A DNA stretch of 64,000 nucleotides from Tomocerus qinae (Eukaryota; Arthropoda; Collembola; Entomobryomorpha; Tomoceridae), in assembly GCA_020055645.1 (NCBI GenBank), contig CM034547.1, positions 20,995,013 through 21,059,012 on the forward strand, in the 5' to 3' direction. The first letter of the stretch is position 1, and every line of letters begins with the position of its first letter. Positions 25,001-36,729 of this stretch are shown in pieces. The notes beneath the pieces are model-generated. The model did not search any database. It was given only the letters and a program-made list of their open reading frames with translations, and was not told the origin of the DNA. The translations under genes and the position numbers were made by a program.

Positions 25001-28000
25001 TATAATTTATAAAGTGTTAGTTGAAGGATATCCATATGGGTTGGGAGTACCAACATGGAAGATGTCTACGTATATGCAACATGACATATTTTAATGGGAT
25101 AGTGATATATGTTTTCTTGTTCTTAGTCGCAGATAGCTTTGTCGTCATGTCATCTTGTCTCATTCCACTTGTAGTTGAGGAAAGGAAGGAAGGAAAGCTG
25201 ATGCCGTCATGAAATGTGCAATGAATCTGAACTTACAGACGTTGGGTCACTGAGATGTGCGATGACAAGAGACAGGATGTTCTAATCATTTGATACTCAC
25301 TCTTTTACTCACTTGCTCTTTTACAACCCTTTTTACATACCAAACATCTACTAGTGCAATTATATCCTAAACTTTACCAGAAGCTACTATTTAAATATCC
25401 CTAACATATTTACAATATTATATAGCCATTAGAAAAAGATCCTTTCATTCCTTATCACTTTTTTCAATGTTGAGTCAAGCGAATCAGACGCTTTCACAGT
25501 CTGCTACATGTTTACTATTTAGTTTTCAACATTTTTTCTGCTTATTACGAATGCTGAAAACCCAGGTTTTTATAATTCTTGGGAATTTCAACTCTACTGC
25601 ATTCGAATTATATTTTCTTAGAGACATATCTGTTGTAAAGTAGTAAGTAGGTAGTTTTTTTATGCGAAATTAAATTGTTGAGATTTTAACTTCATGATTC
25701 ATGGCTCATTGTAAGAAAAATATTTTCCAGACAGTGTTGAGTAGATGAAAGTTGCATCTTTGTTCCTGTAGCACATTTTAAGCAAATCAAATATTGGCAA
25801 ACTTACAAAGTATGGTCCATAAAGGTTGGTCGCTCTATATTCTAGCAAACTTCATTTATATCATTATTCAACCCATAACTAAGATTCTTTTATTCTCGGT
25901 TATCGTAATCGTCAAAACTGGTATATATTAGTGTACACAATACACACCCGAATATTCTCCACGTACATAATCAAAAACGAATTATTTCATTTTGCACCTG
26001 TAATTTAATATTAAAAGAAATTTCTGTGATCTGTAACAAAACTGAAAGCCACATAAGTTGCATCCAACAATAAAAGTCAATTTATGTTCTCAAAAATGGG
26101 ACTTTGTATAGTGAGGGATGGTGTTAACACAAATGCTTAAAACTTTTATTCAATGAAACTGACAGTTGTCGTTAACTGTTTAACCTGAAAAGGATCTTGA
26201 AAGGACAGAACGGTGTGGGAAAGTGTGTTGGTACAATGAAACTTTGTTTACAGTCAACAAGATACTTTTCTTTCTTGGTTTGAGTATATAAAGTAAAGAA
26301 TGTGGATTTTGGTACCTTCTCTTGATTTCCAATTCAGTTTTCTATTAGTTTTGAAGATCTCATTCATTCTTTTCCTAGCGTATCTTTGATAAGTATAGAA
26401 GTTCTAGAAGTATACAGGTTGAGACGGGGTAAGAGTCTCTTCTGTATCTGCAGTTACATCGTAGTAGTTCTCTTATTTCATTACCCTTACTCCTTCTGCT
26501 TTGTTTTCTCTTGAGAGTCCGAGATGTCAAGATCACACTATGTGGCACAGAGCGGGGTACGCTTACTGCACATACAAACAGCAAACAACAGTACATAAAG
26601 GATCACTTCAAGAAAGTAACTAATATCCTTGTGTGTATTGTGTACTTAGAGATTTTCCATGGTGTACTTTGTTGCATAAACAGTACAGACTCCCTATCCG
26701 AGCAGGTACTACTCTATAACAATACACACCTTCCATCATATACAAATACAAGAGTCATTCTTCAAAGCTTGGGTACCTAAATCAGTAAACCTTAAAGACA
26801 CATACCTTACCTTTTCTCCAGCTTTTTCTGATAATATATGTGCACTCATACATCTTTTCCTAGTCTTACCACTAAATGTTGTCCAGTGATAGATCTTTAA
26901 CTCCGCAATGTGGTTAAAGATTAGGCATGCATTATATAAGTCTTTACTAGTTGTTTATTTCCAAGGATAATAATAAAGTATAAACAATATAATAAGTACC
27001 TATCTATCTATGGATAAGTACCCAGTATAATTCTCCAGTATCTGTTTATCACTATTCTGTGTAGTTACACTTGTAGTAGAGATATGTGAACATGAATTCA
27101 ATTATACTGCAGTGTAAAACAGAAGAGATACATACCTACTACGTAGAATTGACATTTTTCATCGCCAAGGATTAGAACAGACATTTATCTTCCTCCGCTA
27201 TTTCCATATCTCCATTACATGGAATTCCAGGCTATGCACGTAACAATGAAAATAGTCGTTTTTGTATCAAGGGCACATTTTTGTGTATTTTCTGAATGAC
27301 TGGACTGAATACATACAAACGTAATTCATACAATGTGGAATAGATTCCTATTTAATAGAACATACAGAAATTTTAACACAATTTGTTCATCAGAAAACAT
27401 TTATTATGCTTATAACCATATCAGATAACAAATATAATAATTACCCATTAGTTTCGATTATTTTAAGATATCATCACCCTCAATTTAACTTGCTGATCTG
27501 TTGTGTAGGTAAAGTAAAATTAAATGCTGTATTGAAATACTTATAGTTCGGCGCTAAAATTAAGATTTGTGTACTAAAATGTTAATTTATGACATTTGTA
27601 TTATTGCAAGTAGAGAAAAGAGATCCATTGTTTTGACAGGTAATAGAAAAGTCGGGTCAAGTTCAAGGCATTATTAAAACAGCACCAGAAAGTTACACAG
27701 CAGTTGGCTTATTGCTAGCCGAGGCTGATGTGAGTGAATATGAATAGTAGAGGGAAAAGGATTCAGTTTTGAGAGTTTGTGAGTATTGATATTGGCAGTG
27801 GCAGTGAAACATTGTGTACTGCATTCCTTGTAGCATATTACTGGCTATTTAGTTGCTTGTCGTGTTTGCTAGCAGCTCATAAAGAAGAATCAAGTTTCCT
27901 TTGTGGCCATCGCTATTACTACTATTTGGTACACACTCCAATACTGGGGCTATTATATACTTTTTACTACATAAATACAAATTACTTATGTATCTCCTTC

Positions 28001-31000
28001 GTATTACTTAAGGGAGATACTTGAGTATGGTATTATTGTATTTTCTCTCACATGCAGCCAACAACAGTCAATAAATGCATGCGGAGAAGGAATCAACATG
28101 CGAAGCCACTTGAATTGAACATTTAAAGAGTTTCTCGTTCTCCACGTTGTTTCGAGGAAGAGCAAACAAGAAAGAGTAAATCATAATCATAAAACAAGTC
28201 AGCACAAAGTCATTTTAAAAGAATTTCCATCAATAATATCACACTTTTTGGAATGCCTACATAATGTTGACTCTTGTAAAACGATAAATAATCAACTGTG
28301 GCTGAGTATAGACGGCAACTATTACGCTTATTAACTTGTTAATGTGCAACTTCTGAGTTTTTAATGCTTTTATTCATTTGTGGTTATAGCCTCCCTCCTT
28401 ATCCTCTTACTCCTCTCTCAAAATCCAAATGTCTACCAACAGTGCACAAAATAATAAAATATTTAAGTAGCTTATATATGTACAAGGCTATAGCACACAC
28501 CTTAGTTAAATCCTATCTGTACACAATATTATATGTAAATACTTTTGTATTTCTATTTAAGTGCGTGTACATATGAAGAAGAGGATTGTTAAGCCAAGTT
28601 GACGAGTTTCTGTCAGTAATATGCAAGATTGCAACTGGTTTTGGCTCCGGATCAACTTGACTCGCTTCACTCATTTTAGTCAGTTGAACAAACACACAGA
28701 AGACAATGGTCTCCTAATATGCACAAAGATGCGTGCAATATGAAAGGATTTATGATCCTTCATCAAGTCAAACATGCAAATACTAGCAACTTATTGCCTA
28801 TTAACATCATGTAACTCTCGCCTTAAGATTTCCTCAACTTTGTACATTTAGCCCAGACACACACTCATTTTTCAGCATACAGGAATTTCTACTTGCTAAT
28901 AACCTCGCTAAACATTTCTTTTTATCCCTATTAACTAAAAGCATACCTATAATATACAATGAGTGATTTGATTTTTCCTGGAGCGTCTGTTACATTAACT
29001 ACAAACTACAGACAATTTTTATCAGGCCATATATCCTCGATTGAGAAATTTTTGCTTTTGATTTATGCTACTCACAAATTACAGCTAATAGATGCTTTCC
29101 ATTTGATTGCTTCTCTAGTATTATTTAATGCTTTCAAACTGACAATGCCGCTAAGTGGGAAAAATATTACTTAATCCTAATTTGTGATAATACATTGTTG
29201 TAATAGTTCTTTCAAAACAACTACTATTGAATTACCCATTCGGTACTAATTTGTGCAAATAATAACATAGTCAGCATGGGTAAATTGAATTGTCAATGAT
29301 GAATGGATGGTTAGTGAATTTGGTAGAAGAAAAGAGCTGTCTTGTCCTTGGTGCGAGATTCCAATTAATTAGAGAGACAGAGCGACGTGAATAATAGGAC
29401 ATGAAATGAAAGGGTTGAAATGTTATATTGACTATAGGTACATAAATAGTTTATGGGATAATGTCAAGCACGCACATAAGTGCTAAGATATAAACTGAAT
29501 CTTTTGCCATTTATTTCTGTTGCAATTCTGAATACTTAATTTAACATGGTCTGGTGAGGAGGGCTCGCTCAATTACAATTAAGTATATTCTTGAGAGATG
29601 CATGCATAGAATCTGTTGGGAGTTCTATTTATTCCTACATAAAATATGCATGTATCTTTACTGATATTTGCATGTACACATGTACGATGTCTGGTAGACT
29701 TGAGGCATCAATCAATCATCCCATTATGTTATTATTATGCATTATCAACGTAGCTATTATTGATTGGAGTGAAGCTGCGCGTTGCTGCTGTGTTTTTTGA
29801 CTGCCTGTGGTCTCTTGTTGATTCAAAATATTTCTGACAATATTCATTCACTCATCCACTGTGCATAGCAGGGATATTTTCAACGTCCATATTCACAATC
29901 AATTGTGAAACTCACAACCAGCAAAATATTATCTATGTAAATATTAACTACTTGTACACATTTATCAACTCCGTACTATACTTGTTCATATAAATGAAAA
30001 TTCTACTGTACACTAATACACAGATACACAGATAATATAGGTACTTCTTCTGGGGGATTATCATATAAAGTAGCACATTTTTTAATTGAAAACAGACTAC
30101 CTAAATCATACATGTCTTCTCCATGTCTATTGATATTCAAAGTATTAGCTATTAAAAAAATTATATTATAATATTATTCATGCACATATTTACCATGCAC
30201 CCGCGGTTATGGGTTAGACACACTTATGCATATCATTAGCAAAACGTGTGTACATAAACATTTCCATTCTCAAACTTTTATTAGCCACCTAAAGTTCTTT
30301 TGCAATATTTTTGTTTACATTTATTACTATTAATACTAACGATTTCAATAATACTACTTTAATACTTAACATACACTTTGATACTTAAACAGATGATGTA
30401 AAAATAGAAACCTATGTAATATAAGATTGAAGTAAAATAATTTCATGTAAATATAATTTTGATTGGTAGTTCAACGATAAAATTGAGTCAGAAAAACCTT
30501 GTGTTTTTGTTTGATTGAATATATTTTGTCGTTGTTTTGTTGAGCTCAATATATTAGTTTCTTATTTGCTACGCTTGGAGAACTATGGATTCTGGAAGTT
30601 CATAATATCTTGTATCCTATACTTAAAAATTGAATTGGATTGAGGTGAGTTACCACTTCGGTATAATTCATGTAGATGGTGTAAACAAAAATCAGTAGCC
30701 TATATTGAAGAATATTTTAAATATCAAAGTTTTTGCACAGATTTTATTGACATTTTTTATCATGCGTTAAGACACTACTGCTGTTTTAATAATATTCCAT
30801 GTATGTGATCTGATAACAGGGTTAGCCATTTTAGACAAGTGCTATAATAATTGAAGGTAAACACTTGAGACTACGTAACAATGTTTGAGAGTGTGTTGGA
30901 GATCCACACTTGATATTTGAGTGTAGGTCCATTCTGTTGCAACAAATTCCTTCCGAATTGACTCCCGACGGGGGGTCCTCAAATATTCACTACTGCCATT

Positions 31001-34000
31001 CCCATTTTGAGCGAGCATAGCATACCTTAAAGGATAGTAGTTAGGCAATCCTCTGTGCACACGAAGCTAAATAATAATATCTATGGTAGTAATGGGTGAT
31101 AGTGATGGCATGTCATGGACTAGTCGTTTGTCTACTACTGGAGTGGAGTTGACTAGTAGGCCATGCAAACGTTGGGACTGCAGACATAGAATCCCATAAG
31201 CCCTCATTATACGATATTTTATGGCTGTGATGTACTGTGTAAAGATTGGATGTAAGTAATAGGTATAAAATATGTAGGTATTTATTAAAAGCGATGTTCT
31301 GTAGTTATTGCCTTCTGTGTCAAATCAAATCAAGCCTTTGATAAGGGAGGCAGACATAACGAGAGTCCAACTCACATCCATTTGTTGCATCTCATTTGGG
31401 TATCGTTATCGTGTAGTGCTGGCCACCAAGTTATTGTCGTCTTGTCTGCGTATGAATTACACTACAGATGTAAAATAAAAAGGTAAATGCTCCTTGCCAT
31501 GCTAACTAAGCTAAACAGACAGATCATTCACAAAATTCTTCAAATCGCTTAAGTGGCAAAAGCTTAGCATCAACAGGACACGTGTACCTCTCTTTTATTT
31601 TATATTCTAATAAAATGTTGTACGTAGTAGGAGTCACTATACAGTAGTGCTGTACTAGTTTGCGACGAGTTTTAAGGGTTTACCACTCGCATGAACATAA
31701 ATAATGCAATAATAAGCTGACAACTGAAATCGTAGCAATGTCCAAGTTAAGATAGAGACAAATACACAGAGGACAGAATGGAAACAGTAGACACGACATA
31801 GAATTACCTTCGTGGACAAATGGATATTAGTCAACAGTTCAGTCCACAGTGGATCTGGTTTGTTTTCTCAAATATAATTTCATTCAACATTCATCTCACC
31901 TGCTGTCTCAAATGAGATTTTCTTGCAAGTGCAGAAAATTAATGTGCAAAATTCCAGTATTTCATTCACCAGCAGAATTCTACCTATCTGCCAACTTGGA
32001 TAAATACTTGTGAAAGTAAACAAGTCTGTTTATTTGCATGAATAAATTGTTTCAAAGTAAATTCATTATCTTGTTTTCTCATTCAGTCAATACTTAACAC
32101 AGCAATTGCAACCAACGCGTTGTGGTTGTGGAGGATACAACGACGAGATTTGACAATGGAATAATGCAAGTTTTGCAATTACAATCTTTACTCTTTTACT
32201 ACCTGTATTAATCTATCTGTATATTCTACCAGCAATCTTCTACTGAATAAAAAATGTGCAATATTCAATATAATGAGATTTCCAGTTTCCAGTATAATCT
32301 GATATGGTCAGTATTTAAAATATTTTTTTTGTTTCTTATTGCGTTTAGAATAAACTAGTAACTATAAGTTGCATGTATTATCTTTGTAGTTATGAATGGA
32401 ATATGCAAATTTGAAATCTACCTGAGTATAAATTAAGTATGGGATTCACGTCTGCAATGAAGTATCAAATGGTACGAAGAGTGAACAATAATGATAGTGT
32501 GATAAAGCACAGTAGTTGTGATTACATAATCAGTTCGTCAATGAAAATTGTGTGGGTAGAAGACACCTGAACGTGAGAGCATGTGAATTGAATATTCATG
32601 TCCAAGTTATCATTAACAGTAATTCCATTGTTCACTAACTAACGTTAACATTGCTGTTGACTGGCAGGAAGTCATTACAGATCTCATGAGACAGTTCTTA
32701 TCACTAAATAAAACATAATTTCAGATCAGCAAAGAGATTTCTTTCATTACTATTTAACCAGCTATGCACACACAGTAGATTTATCCATGATATTATCCCT
32801 ACGCATATTAGATTTCTTGGATTAGCTCTAACTAATGGGGGAGTGCTTGAAAACCAAGGAAATCTGCCACATCGTAGTCGTTTCAGATTAAAAGGATAGG
32901 GATTTATTCCCTTTTTGTGTACATATCGTTAATAACATAGCTACTTGGGTTTGTAGTTAATGTGTGAATCATTACAGCATAGTGAATCATATTAAAATAC
33001 ACGAAACAGTAGCTGACAAACTAATAAATTGGCAACCTTCGTCACATGTCGACAGCTACATATGTAGATCCTATCTCCATTTTCTCTACAATAAAATTTA
33101 ATCAGTGTTTCTCTATTGTACTATCAACTAGTAAACTTGACTATAAAATACACGTTGACATTAACTAGTGGCAGAATGCAATTATTTCCTTAAGATAGTT
33201 GTAGTAGCTACACTATTTTTACTTTTAGTGTCTTTAACAAGGACAGTTTTAAGCATGGACACTAAAAGTACCCAATTGTTTGACAGTAGTTAAAACGGTA
33301 AAGTGTGCTCCTAGTTTTATCAAGCACTATGTAGTCACGGACGTTTAGGAATGTCAAAATCATATTTTATCAAATACCATTATAATTCACAGAATTTATT
33401 ACATAGCTTACAAAGGTTAGATGCTTGGAATAGTTCGGATGACATTGGCACGTGATATGATGGCCAATCATGACATGATTGACCCAACCCAGTGGAAGGT
33501 AAACCAACAGTCAACAATCCAGAACGTGAAATCTCAAATCTGTTCTATGCACCAGCTAGTATATCCATCATTCTCTTCCATCTCTCCAATTTTATCCTTG
33601 CGAGGCATCAAGCAGATATATTATCTGAAACTTATCCGCAGACTCATCTTGTCTCACAGTTTTTCTTCAAGAACACTATTGCAGTCATTTGAATTTATAA
33701 AACACATTAGATCATAAATATTACAGATATGTATAGTAGAGACAACGAAAGCCAAAAGTCACCATAGGCATAATATAAGCTTGCAGGCACACTTACAACG
33801 TTAGAACGTGCATTATGATCGATATAATAACAAAATAAATTTTATTACAGATTTACATCTAAACCTTATCTACCATTCACAGTCGGTAACACTATCATAA
33901 GTACTATGCATGACATTCGCTGTATAAAATACATAGCTACATTATTGTACTGTTTCAACAATACAATTATCTCATCATTCATTTATGCATCACTATTTGT

Positions 34001-35663
34001 ATGTATAATAGGTGGCAATCCTTATTTCTTATCCCTCTATCTTTGCACATGGCTTTGTAAGTTATTACCCATAATATACTTCAAATAATACATCATAATA
34101 TGTAATTGTGTTCAAGATAAAGATATTATAAGAATAGTCATAAAGGTAGTGCATAATATTAAGATAGCCTTATAATATTATTAGTTATTACACAATGCAC
34201 TTATGTTTGAATGTACAGTATGGAAACAAAATAAAAGAAAATGAGGAAGACGGCTGCTGAGACGAGGAAGAATTCATGTAACTTGACTCAGCACTCGCTA
34301 CAAGTCTTAAGTAACAAATTATACATACCTAAGTATTCATGTGTAAAAACACAAACCACTTACTACTATATAGCTATATAGGTATATGAATTTTAAAATG
34401 AAATGCAGAAATATAAGTATCAAAATGAAATATAGTATTATAGGTAACATGCATTGCATAATTTACAATATATAATGTGCATTATGCACTATGCAAACTA
34501 AAATTATATTTTTTATATCTATCTGTATAACATATATGTATATTAGATATTATGTATAGCCAGATGATGCGAGATATATTTACTACTACATACATAGTTC
34601 ATGTTACATACGAAGAAAGATTGAAGCCCCCATCCTTCGTTCCATCCATCCATCTGAACATTTGGAAACGACAAGGGACTGTCTACATGTCCATTTCACT
34701 TCATGTGGTTTGGTTACTTAAATATAATTGTACTCAAACAGATTTTGAGGCTATAGACTGCATATTATATCAATTAGGTATACAATCTTGAGGATAGGTA
34801 GAAACTGTGAATATTTTTACATTTTATTTTTAAAGCGGGTATTGTCCTCACTCTCCACATCAACTTCCTTTGGAGTTTCTCCCCTTTTGAATGACACGTT
34901 GATGTTGTGATGTGATGTGACGAGAAAAGTTTTCCACACGCTTGCCACTATCCGACTGAAATCCATGAAATAGTGACAGAAATCATTTCGAGAAAGACAC
35001 CGCTGCTGGAGCGAATGAATTAAATTAAATTAGAAAGATATTATTCTCTATCCACCACAACAAAGACTCGAGTAGCTGGAGATCACTTTCATTGGGAATT
35101 GTGCCGTTAGAAACCACTGGCTGATTTAAAGGAAATACACAACTTCTGAATAACTTTTATTAAATTAACATTTTCATAGAATGCATACTCATTTTATACG
35201 GCCAAGTAAAAGGTATTTCTCCTGCATGTGAATTGTAGTAATACTATCCGCAGAACGGAAAGGGTCCACTATGTAGATCTGTACTGAAAGAAGAACAGAT
35301 AGAGTGACAGATTTGTTTTTTAGGGTAAATTCAACCAAGACAACTTTAAGTACAGACGAGGGCTAACGTGACAGATATTTCAGAACTCACGGCAGGGAAT
35401 TCAATAAACTGCCGTACTATGAATGAACTTTCACACACTGACAATACCGAGCTTTTTCTTTAATTTCTTCTCCTCATTTCACAGGCTGTCTCTAAAATAA
35501 TGAGATAACGAGCTACTTGTCCAGTTTTCAGGCTAAAATGAGTGTTAAATATCTAGCATTCATTTTATACAATTGCTACAAGCAAAAAATATATTCAAAC
35601 AATTTGAGATCTCTTTAAACTCATTTCATGCATATACCTCAGCTTTTGGTCATTCCAACCTCT
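19098..35663. other. Gene-free AT-rich stretch
   Basis: Over 16 kb without a supportable gene. The longest frames are 98 codons (33421-33717, plus) and 96 codons (20071-20361, plus), with hydrophobic or low-complexity translations and no motif. The strongest small structure is the inverted repeat at 33220-33270, listed separately. Purine- or pyrimidine-biased patches (for example 19798-19855) are present but unremarkable. Confidence 0.6.
33220..33270. repeat. 13-bp perfect inverted repeat (hairpin)
   Basis: TACTTTTAGTGTC at 33220-33232 is followed by its exact reverse complement GACACTAAAAGTA at 33258-33270, with a 25-nt loop. It could be a small transposon remnant or a chance hairpin. No flanking duplication was seen. 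Confidence 0.6.
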
Positions 35664-36100
35664 CAATGGTATCAGCCTTCTTATTGTAGATACAAGCAAA
35701 GTATTTATTTTAAGGTTCGAAATTTGAGGAGTCATATCATCATAACGACATCATTAATGGCGATATGGGGCACTGTGATATGGTCTATGCCGTCTAGCAC
35801 TACAATACAGATTTTTTGCCAAGGCTACATATCATAGTATATAGTTAAAGGATAAAAACGAGGCCCTTATGAAATAATATTAGACCATAACCACACTGTA
35901 ATTTATAGTTTCAAAATCAATCAACTTGAGAAGTGGGTCACAAGATATGTTGCCATTTTAGTTGTGGATAGAAAATGTTCAATATTATCATGTCCACTGA
36001 TAGTCCTTGAGTCAAGCTTTCAAACGGTATACTACTTGTTAATGTAGCTACAAGGGAAGTATTTCTTTTAAGTACAAAGCCATATCATCATAAGCGACAC
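35664..36100 (+). repeat. Diverged tandem duplication, period about 348-350 bp
   Basis: Segments around 35664-35752 and 36016-36100 align over some 85 bp. The shared blocks, with substitutions, are C(T/A)(C/A)GGTAT-type sequence, TTNTTA(T/A)TGTAG(A/C)TACAAG, (C/G)AAAGTATTT(A/C)TTTTAAG and CATATCATCATAA(G)CGAC. Identity is clearly partial (about three quarters by eye), so the duplication is old. The second copy runs into the left arm of the element at 36079. Confidence 0.55.
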
Positions 36101-36517
36101 TTTTTAAAATGAATTGGGGCCATTTTATCATAAGTGACAAAGGCCATTTTATCATAACCGACAATTTTAATTTTAATGTATTTTATTTATTTCTTCCGAA
36201 CTGTATGGAAATTCAGAACTTTATATATTGCAGTATATAAGTATTTAGCTTAGGTATTTTTGATATAACCCATATTGATATAGGATGTTGTTTGACTAAA
36301 TTATAGACGTAATTCTAATTAAAGCGCTACTTACACATATGATGTATAACGCTTTTGACATGTATATAAATCTGAAATTCTTTTTTATACTATTCCACTA
36401 CGCTTGAAAAATTGAAAGACATCTCTAGCAACTGAAATTTTATAGTTTGAACTCTTTATGCACCGTTTAAGGATATCTTATAGAGATTATGAGAAAATTG
36501 TCGCTTATGTTCATATG

Positions 36518-36526
36518 GTCTAACGT
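36518..36526. repeat. Left target-site duplication of P-type transposon
   Basis: GTCTAACGT immediately precedes the CAAAGTAGC terminus and recurs immediately after the other terminus at 40377-40385. With symmetric ends the direct repeat is 9 bp, extendable to 12 bp (36516-36527 and 40375-40386) if terminal bases are shared. Confidence 0.8.
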
Positions 36527-36636
36527 CAAAGTAGCTATAACAACATTCTATATAAGGTACTCTCTTCCCGTAATATTTCAAATAAAAATTAAATTTTTTC
36601 ATTCTTGGGAATAAAATGGCGATTTTATTCCCACAA
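36527..36636 (+). repeat. Left terminal inverted repeat, 110 bp
   Basis: Matches the reverse complement of 40269-40376. The inner part contains a perfect palindrome with 12-bp arms (TGGGAATAAAAT and ATTTTATTCCCA around GGCG, 36607-36634). The outer part carries a TATATAAG word at 36549-36556. Confidence 0.9.
36549..36556 (+). promoter_or_regulatory. TATA-like box in left terminal repeat
   Basis: TATATAAG lies about 175 bp upstream of the transposase start codon and is the best core-promoter candidate for it. Transposase promoters of P-type elements commonly lie in or next to the terminal repeat. The assignment rests on sequence alone, and AT-rich DNA yields such words by chance. Confidence 0.35.
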
Positions 36637-36643
36637 CTATAAT

Positions 36644-36718
36644 ATGAGTAACGGTTATAGAATCCAAAGAAGAAATTACCGTATTGCGTTTTCGAATATA
36701 GCTAATTACATTGGCTAA
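36644..36718 (+). other. Upstream ORF, 24 codons, in transposase leader
   Basis: An ATG at 36644 opens a 24-codon frame closed by TAA at 36716-36718, ending 11 nt before the transposase ATG and in a different register. If the transcript starts near the TATA-like word, this frame would be met first and could lower transposase translation. It shows no similarity that I recognise. Confidence 0.35.
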
Positions 36719-36729
36719 TTGGCTACAAT

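Noticed and set aside
1274..25571. Shared AAAACCCAGGTTTT word near 1275 and 25557
   Set aside because: A 14-bp near-palindrome without further similarity around it; too short to call a repeat family.
35713..35728. B-box-like GGTTCGAAA as a tRNA or SINE promoter
   Set aside because: No A box at the right distance upstream, no cloverleaf, no A-rich tail.
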